From contig CANNZV010003197.1 in NCBI GenBank assembly GCA_947561585.1, positions 1 through 64,000 of the forward strand: DNA of 64,000 nucleotides, read 5' to 3'. Positions 58,201 through 64,000 of the stretch are shown piece by piece. The stretch comes from Caprella mutica (Eukaryota; Arthropoda; Malacostraca; Amphipoda; Caprellidae). The position numbers and the translations under genes were made by a program. Position 1 is the stretch's first letter. The number at the start of each line of letters is the position of its first letter. The notes under the pieces are model-generated. The model had not been told where the DNA came from. It made no database searches and saw nothing but the letters and a program-made list of their open reading frames with translations.

Positions 58201-61138
58201 AACTTCTGTGTTTCAAACTAACAAAATAATATTAATAAACTCTTTTTTAATTGGTATCCATGATACCTGTTGACTGCAGGTATCATGGATATCAATTATT
58301 AAAAAAACGGATATCATCATCAATTACAGTCATTTAAATAATAACTATCATATAAAAAATATATGATAAAAAATGTGTACCTATCCCTACTTACTCCTAG
58401 CAATCTTTTTGAATGGTGAAATATTTCAATAGTTTTGTTATTATCACCTCGTATAACTGTTCTGATAATATATCTAATAGATGACAGGCAATATATTTAC
58501 TGGCAGGTAATTTGAGCAGCTTGCCGTAATTGAAACACCGATAAATTGCTCTAATAAATATCTACGATATAGGACCATTACTCTGAACTGTCCAACATAA
58601 AACCAATAATTAAATAAAAAAAGGTTGTTCAAAAACAACAACCTAGTTTATGTTTCTTTAGTTGTGAGTACCTAATAAGTTTTCAATAACCTTATTGGTA
58701 TTTACGTAAAAAAATTCGCCTTATAAAGGTAAAAATGTTAAAGGTCCTCTTAATTTAAGAAAGTCTGTAATTGCTTTAAATTTGTAGAGCTAAGGTTATA
58801 TAACATATAACAGTAAGCAGAAAAGAAATTGATTAGGTATTCTGTTCATAATTAATTATACGAGAATTATTCACATTCCACTTTCACTCTTTCTAAGATT
58901 CAATAGAAGAACAAGACTGCATGCAAACTTATCACGTGTTATTGGTTAATTCAATGGTAATTAGGTATATAGGTTCACTTTTAGGTACCTAATGTTTTTT
59001 TAGGGTAATGGTATTTAGATACCGGTATAGGTAGCTATTTATAATATGCCTAAAAGCTTTATTATAGTTTTGAATTTTTCAAATTTCTGTGGATCCTTTT
59101 TCTTTGCTTGAAATTAAGAGGGTGGAAGAAAGAACGGAAAAAATCTTGAATTACAAATTATAATAAAACCATAGAACCAGACTTGAAATGGTTTGCAGTT
59201 TTGTAATCAGTAACCTTAGTTCTAATGAATAAAGTTATAAAATAAATAGATTGGAGAGGACCTTTAATGAAAATAAAATAATTGTATAGATTCTTAATTT
59301 CTTATTTGTAAAGCATATCATACCTCCCCTACTCCTATAAACCAGATAGCAATGATTATTGGGACAATATTGCCCATTATTATAACTGTGTTAGGACAAT
59401 ATTGCCCAATATTATAACTGTGTTAGGACAAGATTGACCAATATTGTAACTGTGTTGGGACAATATTGCCCAATATTATAACTGTGTTGGGGCAACATTG
59501 TCCCCATACTGACAATATTACTCAAATCAAACACCATATTCATACTATTTATTTGGAAATATACTTATATGCCCTGTATCCATGTTAATTACTGCCTTTA
59601 CTCTAATAAATTATTTATACGCTGCCCGTAACGCTGGACTCTGATTATGATATCAACCTACAACTCTTGAAACATTAAGGGGCCGTACACACGCAGGGTT
59701 TTTTAAGTCTTTCCGCCAGACTTTTTGCTAAGCTCCTCCTACTTTTTCCATTACAATATAAGAAAAAACTATATAAATATTACTTATTTTAGTTGGTATT
59801 CATGATACCTGCAGGCAATAATAATTATATCGTTTTTTCTGATATTCTCTTGGAAAAAGTAGGAGGAGCTTAGCAAAAAGTCTGATGGAAAGACTTAAAA
59901 ACCCTACGTGTGAACGGCACTTTATACCCACCTCTCCAGACTGATAGTCACTAGGGTGATGACGGAGCAGAATGCTGACACAGTCTGCACGTAGTAAACT
60001 GCCTTGCACGTCACCAAACCCATAGTCCAGGTGTACGAAAACAACCGTGATAACTGGTGTGAGAAAGAGATGGGAAATAGAATTAAATATCAAAAGAGAA
60101 AGTACAGTGAAACTTCTGAGTAATGAAGTATTGGTTTGATTTCCGAGTACTGTGATTTAATTCATTAGAAAAAAATATCCTTTTAAACTGATAATAGAGT
60201 TACCAATTTCAAATGCGTTTATATATTCAATTAACTCCAATTTAATAGGAAACATAATTTATTTATAAATATTTTGAACCAGACTGCCAATACGTTAAAA
60301 ATATGTTTTAAAAGTAATAACCAAAGGAACTGTTGTAATTTGGTATACTGTGTAGTCACTATCTAACCTATATACAGTATACACTATACTATAGTATAGT
60401 GTACAGGATATACAGTATACACTATACTATAGTGTATAGGTGACTAGAAATAATAAAAAGTTGGAATTTCAATAATTTTAGAGACGCTTATAAAAATATT
60501 CAAATTAAATGACATCAATTTTTTTTAATTTCCTCCATAATTAATTTTTCCACTCCTCCCCAATTCCCACTCATCTCCAGTTCCCACTCCTCTCCAATTC
60601 CCACTCTTCTCCCTTTACCACTCATCCTCAGTCCCACTACTCTCCATTTTCCACTAATCCTGAATTCCCACTCTTCTCAAGTTCCCACTCCTCCCCAATC
60701 CCCACTCCTCTCCATTTACCACTCATCTTCAGTCCCACTACTCTCCATTTACCACTCATCCCCAGTCCCACTCTCCCCATTCCTCACCTTTACAGGAATA
60801 CACACGCATACCAGCAGTAGGTCCGCAGAGGCCAGTGAGAGCAGGAAAGTGTTGGTGGTTGACCTCAGTCTCTTGAACTTGAGGACAGTGTAGATGATGA
60901 GCACATTACCGATGATGCCTACCACGTAAGTGATGGTGTAAATGATAAGAACGGGAATCAGTTCGCCCCAGTCGAACACCTGGAAGTTTTTAGAGTAGTC
61001 TGTGGCGTTATTTGACACGTTGTACAGTGATACGTTGCTATCCACTTCGTAGTCTGGATACGGAGTTACGTAGTCTGGATACGGAGTTGCGTAGTCTTGA
61101 TCCAGAGAACCGTAGTCATCCCTACTACCGTCAGCCAT
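51996..61138 (-). CDS. Rhodopsin-class neuropeptide-type GPCR, 7 exons, 395 aa
   Basis: Exons on the minus strand: 61138-60788, 60053-59932, 57539-57416, 57300-57104, 57043-57019, 52612-52455, 52206-51996. All junctions are GT-AG and the lengths sum to 1188 nt, 395 codons plus stop. The ATG has A at -3. No signal peptide; residues 1-55 are acidic, with tandem TPYPDY and glycosylation sites at N35, N40 and N44. Landmarks: GN in TM1 (N78), ASAD in TM2 (D106), C133 and C215 for the ECL1-ECL2 disulfide, ERYY (157-160) after TM3, P240 in TM5, CWAP (288-291) in TM6, NPIIY (329-333) in TM7, and C350 after helix 8. It should sit in the plasma membrane and signal through G proteins on binding a peptide. 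The pattern fits the CCK/QRFP/orexin-like peptide receptors; the ligand cannot be named. Confidence 0.93.
52455..52612 (-). CDS. GPCR exon 6: TM6 and start of TM7
   Basis: TM6 reads VVTMLVLVVTLFILCWAPIL; ECL3 and early TM7 follow to LLSYIN. Acceptor TTTCCCCAG, donor AG|GTAAGC, phase 2. It lies after a 4.4-kb intron that holds the 1279-bp foldback element. Confidence 0.95.
53150..53340. repeat. CT-rich low-complexity tract in the GPCR intron
   Basis: Repeated TTTCTCTCTCCATCTCTC and TTACCTGTTCTATTT phrases. The Leu/Ser-rich open frames here (53148-53343) come from this composition. Confidence 0.8.
53701..54979. mobile_element. Long foldback element, 1279 bp, 8-bp TSD, GTCGAC arrays in its arms
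   Basis: Flanked by ACCTAAAA at 53693-53700 and 54980-54987. The arms (about 53701-54060 and 54645-54979) are inverted copies: 53905-54010 (CATAAATGGGATATTAACAC, ACATGTACTTTAACATAATA) against 54730-54830. The left arm holds about nine 17-bp units CGTCGACAAGACGTTAT, the right arm a different GTCGACGATAACATCTT arrangement. It lies in GPCR intron 5. Confidence 0.85.
55000..57000. other. AT-rich GPCR intron sequence
   Basis: One arm of the palindromic MITE family at 55285-55337; otherwise no exon, array or element recognised. Confidence 0.5.
57019..57043 (-). CDS. GPCR exon 5: 25-nt micro-exon of ICL3
   Basis: Supplies one base to finish the Met codon, then EQVKAAEK, ending AAG|GTATGC. It is needed because exon 4 ends in phase 2 and exon 6 starts in phase 0; a direct join would give an immediate stop. 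The intron before it is only 60 bp and its acceptor (TTTTGGAAG) lacks a good pyrimidine tract, so this is the least certain exon. Confidence 0.65.
57104..57300 (-). CDS. GPCR exon 4: ECL2 and TM5
   Basis: ECL2 contains GHWCVKDY with the conserved Cys; TM5 is TYIFVTLLVIPVVVMGGAYA. It ends at an excellent donor (AAT|GTGAGT), phase 2. Only 115 bp of intron separate it from exon 3. Confidence 0.95.
57416..57539 (-). CDS. GPCR exon 3: ICL2 and TM4
   Basis: Completes ERYYAIIYPLKAQYNC and encodes TM4 (ISIFIWILAIVMALPILIVQ). Acceptor TTTTCAG, donor CAG|GTGACT, phase 0. Confidence 0.95.
57631..58012. repeat. 20-bp minisatellite with 60-bp higher-order period, GPCR intron 2
   Basis: Units vary around GTTAAAACATGTTCATACAC. 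The triplet ending in -CAAGTT/-CACGTT, -GAGACGTT and -GTACGCGTT repeats at 60 bp from about 57841 to 58012. Confidence 0.9.
58742..59263. mobile_element. TTAA-flanked non-autonomous element, 522 bp
   Basis: AGGTCCTCT at the left, AGAGGACCT at the right, TTAA on both sides (58738-58741, 59264-59267). Related to 23822-24360. Lies in GPCR intron 2. Confidence 0.75.
59361..59512. repeat. About 32-bp repeat, 4.5 copies
   Basis: Units of the type GGACAATATTGCCCAATATT plus ATAACTGTGTTA, with one variant unit (AAGATTGACC). Confidence 0.9.
59688..59921. mobile_element. Harbinger-type MITE, 234 bp, TTA TSD, beside the exon 2 donor
   Basis: TIR starts AGGGGCCGTACACACG and ends CGTGTGAACGGCACT, with TTA at 59685-59687 and 59922-59924. 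The arms stay paired for about 75 bp (AAGTCTTTCCGCCAGACTTT). The centre carries the palindromic GGTATTCATGATACC core. Its edge is 10 bp from the donor of GPCR exon 2. Confidence 0.88.
59932..60053 (-). CDS. GPCR exon 2: ECL1 and TM3
   Basis: Reads LSRLFSYTWTMGLVTCKAVY, then YVQTVSAFCSVITLVTISLE, ending in the split Arg codon of ERY (AG|GTGGGT, phase 2). The acceptor is CACCAG. The frame differs from the longest open frame over the same bases. Confidence 0.95.
60360..60445. repeat. Nested palindromes of TATAGTATACTGTAT
   Basis: ACAGTATACACTATACTATA is followed by its complement and a second copy. Strong hairpin potential in GPCR intron 1. Confidence 0.8.
60545..60780. repeat. Pyrimidine-rich degenerate minisatellite in GPCR intron 1
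   Basis: CCCACTCCTCTCCAATTC and CCACTCATCCTCAGTC variants repeat about every 20-25 bp. On the transcript strand it is purine-rich (GGAGAGTGGGA), directly downstream of the exon 1 donor. Confidence 0.85.
60788..61138 (-). CDS. GPCR exon 1: N-terminus, TM1, TM2
   Basis: 117 codons, ending IPVK at AAG|GTGAGG, phase 0. Two near-identical 21-bp blocks encode the tandem TPYPDY. The Asp-flanked tyrosines are candidates for sulfation. The pyrimidine-rich array at 60545-60780 follows immediately after the donor. Confidence 0.95.
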
Positions 61139-61849
61139 CTTGAAGAGGTTTAATGAGAAATATGTGAACTTATGGTGAAACTATTACATATTGTACACTT
61201 CTTTCATATCAATTCAGTTAATTTAATGTAATCGACACAATAAACCTGTGAAAGTTTCAAAGAAATTACTATTTTATAAATATTTCTATAACAATATATC
61301 TATTTTAAGAAATAATTTTGATACTGTTATAAAACTTTACTTTTTTTATTAATTTTGGTCAAAAATAATGTATTTCAGAGATAATTTATCAAACACTGGA
61401 AAACAAAACATAAATAAATTGTCTTAATTAAAAGTATTTCATTACATATATTTTAATGATACCAATTAATATAGAAAAAGTCATAAGTTTTTTAAGAAGT
61501 TTTTGAGGGTGTTTCGAAAGATTATGTTTGCTCCAAAGAGACAGGCAAAGGCACCACACAACCTCTAGAAATGCCAGACACTGAGCCACTGACGTGAACA
61601 CCACAAAAACTATATTAAATAAATCATAACTAAATAAATATCTAATTCAAATTCTCCAAGAATAAGTAAATCGTCAGTTAAACAGATGTTAATGAACCTC
61701 ATTTTAATCCCCGTACGAATAACATAGGAATATTTCGCTGATAAGCTATGGTGGATATTATACTAAAAAATACATCTTAGTTTGAGACACTAAAGTGATT
61801 CAAACTACACTTCACCATTTATCAACTATAATTTTGATACTCTTATGTG
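61139..61849. other. Region upstream of the GPCR start
   Basis: AT-rich; it should contain the 5' untranslated region and perhaps the promoter, but no TATA box or initiator could be chosen with confidence. Confidence 0.3.
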
Positions 61850-62060
61850 TTGCGGTGTGATGCACTTTAGTGTTTCAGCATTGCAGTGTGATGCACTTTA
61901 GTGTCTCAGCATTGCAGTGTGATGCACTTTATAGTGTCTCAGGATTGCAGTGTGATGCACTTTAGTGTCTCAGCATTGCAGTGTGATGCACTTTAGTGTC
62001 TCAGTATTGCAGTGTGATGCACTTTAGTGTCTCAGCATTACAGAAAGATGCACTTAAATA
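61850..62060. repeat. 31-bp minisatellite, about 6.5 copies
   Basis: Unit TTGCAGTGTGATGCACTTTA plus GTGTCTCAGCA. A related palindromic piece (GATGCACTAAAGTGCATC) is at 63935-63952. Confidence 0.92.
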
Positions 62061-62430
62061 TGACACTAAAGTGCATCGCACTAAAACATTTTCAAGTTTT
62101 AGCTTTGCTATACAAAGTGATAAAGAGTGACAATAAAAGGATAATATTGTCATCCCGTCTCAAACTCAGTAGCGTTTCCTATAATTCCTTCTGTAGATAA
62201 TTGAGACACGGTTTGTAGCCGTAGGAGTGGATTAAAACCAATTGCTTTCAAATAATCCTACAGCTACAAACCCTCTCTTAATTATCTACAGGATGAGTGT
62301 GATAGTTTTCTGTTGTTTCTTCTAGTACAGTTTTGGCTATTATAATTAAATAGAAAGAGAAGGACATGATTGCAATTGATTGTCTTAGAGATATATAAAA
62401 TTAAAGATTACAATATCTTTAATTACGAGC

Positions 62431-62606
62431 TAGGGTAACTTCTGAATTATCGAATGATTCTACATTTTCGATCACATAACAAAAATTATAATTATTGTTC
62501 AACCTTTATTTTAATTGGTATCCATGATACCTGCAGGTATAATAGATATATATATTTTCTTATAATGGAAAATATGGAACAGTCCAATAACTCAGCACTG
62601 ACCCTA
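62431..62606. mobile_element. Palindromic MITE (TAGGGTAAGTTCCG family), 176 bp
   Basis: Ends TAGGGTAACTTCTG and GCACTGACCCTA; centre AATTGGTATCCATGATACCT-GCAGGTAT. The clearest member showing both termini and the core. Confidence 0.8.
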
Positions 62607-62844
62607 CCATCAATAGTAATATTTCAAAAACATCATACACATTCAGCCACTAAATTAATGGTGGGTGACTGTTTCAGTATTTCTTTTTGTGATAGCATCC
62701 ATCCGTTAATTGATAGTTCATCCCGTGAGTCATTAAGGAGGTAATTAGCACTAATTGGTAGAGTGATAAAGAGACACTTCTTCTACGCTACTGTACAATA
62801 GTCTTTAGCCATTAAATGGTTAGGAATAAGGAAGAAAATAACTA

Positions 62845-63159
62845 CAGGGAGACCCCGCTTTAAGTCAAAAATTTTACCTAGCATAGAAATTGAACTTAAA
62901 GCGGAGGAAACCTCGCTTTAAGTTTAGCATAGTTACTCCAATCGTTTCGTTTTCTATTAACAAAAATCAAAGAACGTTCGCATTAACAAAAATACTATAC
63001 TCTAATACTATGTATCATATTTTGTATGGTTCCTTCAATGTAAATAAAATTGTTTAAAAGTAATTTTCCGATACAACTGATGTAAGTAAACTCAGGGTCA
63101 ACTCCGCTTTAAGTCGCCCTGTTATAAAAGTGGGGTCTACTTAAAGAGGGGTCTCCCTG
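62845..63159. mobile_element. pogo/Tigger-like MITE, 315 bp
   Basis: CAGGGAGACCCCGCTTTAAG at the left and AAAGAGGGGTCTCCCTG at the right, with TA on both sides. Extra CGCTTTAAGT motifs repeat inside both ends. Confidence 0.85.
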
Positions 63160-63452
63160 TAATGAGGTTTACAGTAAGATGATTATGAAGCGGTATAATA
63201 AACACTCGTAGTAGACCATTGGTCCCAGACTTACATTTCTTATGGTCCTAAACTGAAAATAAGTGAAATCCACGAACCACCTTTCATGTTTTTTATTTAT
63301 ACGTCATTATATTAATATATAATGTAACATTTTCATGAATCTATTTCTTCTTAGAATGAATAAACTACATTGAAACAGAACTTTGATAATAAAAGGAAAT
63401 GTATGCCATCTATAACCACTGAAAATAGTAGAAAATGCCACGAACCAAGGGT

Positions 63453-63620
63453 GGTTCACAGTGGACATACCTCTGGTCCATAGGTTCACAGTGGACATAC
63501 CTCTGGTCCATAGGTTCACAGTGTACATACCTCTGGTCCATAGGTTCACAGTGGACATACCTCTGGTCCATAGGTTCACAGTGGACATACCTCTGGTTCA
63601 TAGGTTCACAGTGAACCCCT
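63453..63620. repeat. 30-bp minisatellite, 5.5 copies
   Basis: Unit GGTTCACAGTGGACATACCT plus CTGGTCCATA. The minus-strand open frame encoding repeated TVNLWTRG here is a repeat effect. Confidence 0.93.
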
Positions 63621-64000
63621 TTGGCAGACCCTCGTAGTAGACCATCCTTGTTCATGCAGGCCCCGCTTTTCTTACCAAATTACGACCAAAGTGTAATAAG
63701 ACCGGGGTAAGTTACAAGAACATATAAATGTTACATCTTAATATACATTTCATTACTAACAGTGTTCCAGTTTTGTTGCCAGAATTAGTTGATGCTCTGT
63801 GATGAAAGTCCGAAGTAGTGAATATATTAAAGGTTTAAAAAATCAACCATCACTGAGAAAAATAAACAACTCCATATGATGCACCCAGGTGTTTGTCAGT
63901 GACATGCACTTTAGTGCATCAAACTATAGTTTGGATGCACTAAAGTGCATCAGTTCGATGCATTTAGTGTCTCAGCTATAATGTTGTTAAAATGATGAGG
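63621..64000. other. AT-rich end of window
   Basis: No gene seen. 63900-63975 carries TGCACTTTAGTG palindromes related to the array at 61850-62060. Confidence 0.5.

Noticed and set aside
63307..63655. Minus-strand frames encoding repeated TVNLWTRG or HCEPMDQRY peptides
   Set aside because: The 30-bp unit is divisible by three, so open frames are expected without selection.
1..64000. Telomeric or rDNA sequence
   Set aside because: No TTAGG arrays and no rRNA-like blocks were seen.

Overview
This is AT-rich, intron-containing, repeat-dominated animal DNA. Spliced genes with GT-AG introns, a PIF/Harbinger element carrying a MADF/BESS gene, a MULE relic, a LINE relic and many short non-autonomous DNA transposons all fit an arthropod, most likely an insect. 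The species cannot be fixed from the sequence. No bacterial features, rRNA or intact tRNA genes were seen.

The one clear host gene is a complete seven-exon rhodopsin-class G-protein-coupled receptor on the minus strand (61138 down to 51996). The exons join in frame into 395 residues with all seven membrane helices, ERY, CWxP and NPxxY motifs and an acidic, tyrosine-rich N-terminus. It looks like a neuropeptide receptor of the CCK/QRFP/orexin-like group; the ligand is unknown. Its introns hold at least six independent insertions or tandem arrays. One Harbinger-type MITE ends about 10 bp from the exon 2 splice donor.

Layout. 1-4540: a decayed Harbinger element in which a MADF/BESS gene (+) and the transposase gene (-) interleave, each with an exon inside the other's intron. 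4550-6000: repeat plus RING-finger pseudogene copy 1. 6.6-11 kb: foldback, palindromic MITE and a 1150-bp hAT-like element. 11.0-13.3 kb: a segment duplicated at 35.3-37.3 kb, carrying a MITE absent from the other copy. 13.3-16.7 kb: featureless. 16.7-25 kb: a dense run of MITEs and hAT-like elements, several with internal minisatellites. 25.4-30.6 kb: a two-exon RING-like gene, its decayed duplicate and two minisatellites. 31-42.7 kb: RING copies 2 (+) and 3 (-), G-run hAT-like elements, an element with 12-bp target duplications, and LINE and MULE relics. 43-51.7 kb: mostly unannotated DNA with three minisatellite arrays. 52-61 kb: the receptor. 61-64 kb: MITEs and minisatellites.

Three themes stand out. 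A four-locus set of RING-like genes has decayed differently in each copy. More than a dozen tandem arrays with unrelated units of 17-70 bp occur, several inside transposons. Many insertions keep exact target-site duplications (8 bp, TTA, TA, TTAA, 12 bp), so the order of events can be reconstructed. I did not find a convincing new multi-gene system. The strongest unusual candidates are the RING family, the interleaved Harbinger genes with the MADF-bearing MITE, and the 12-bp-TSD element.
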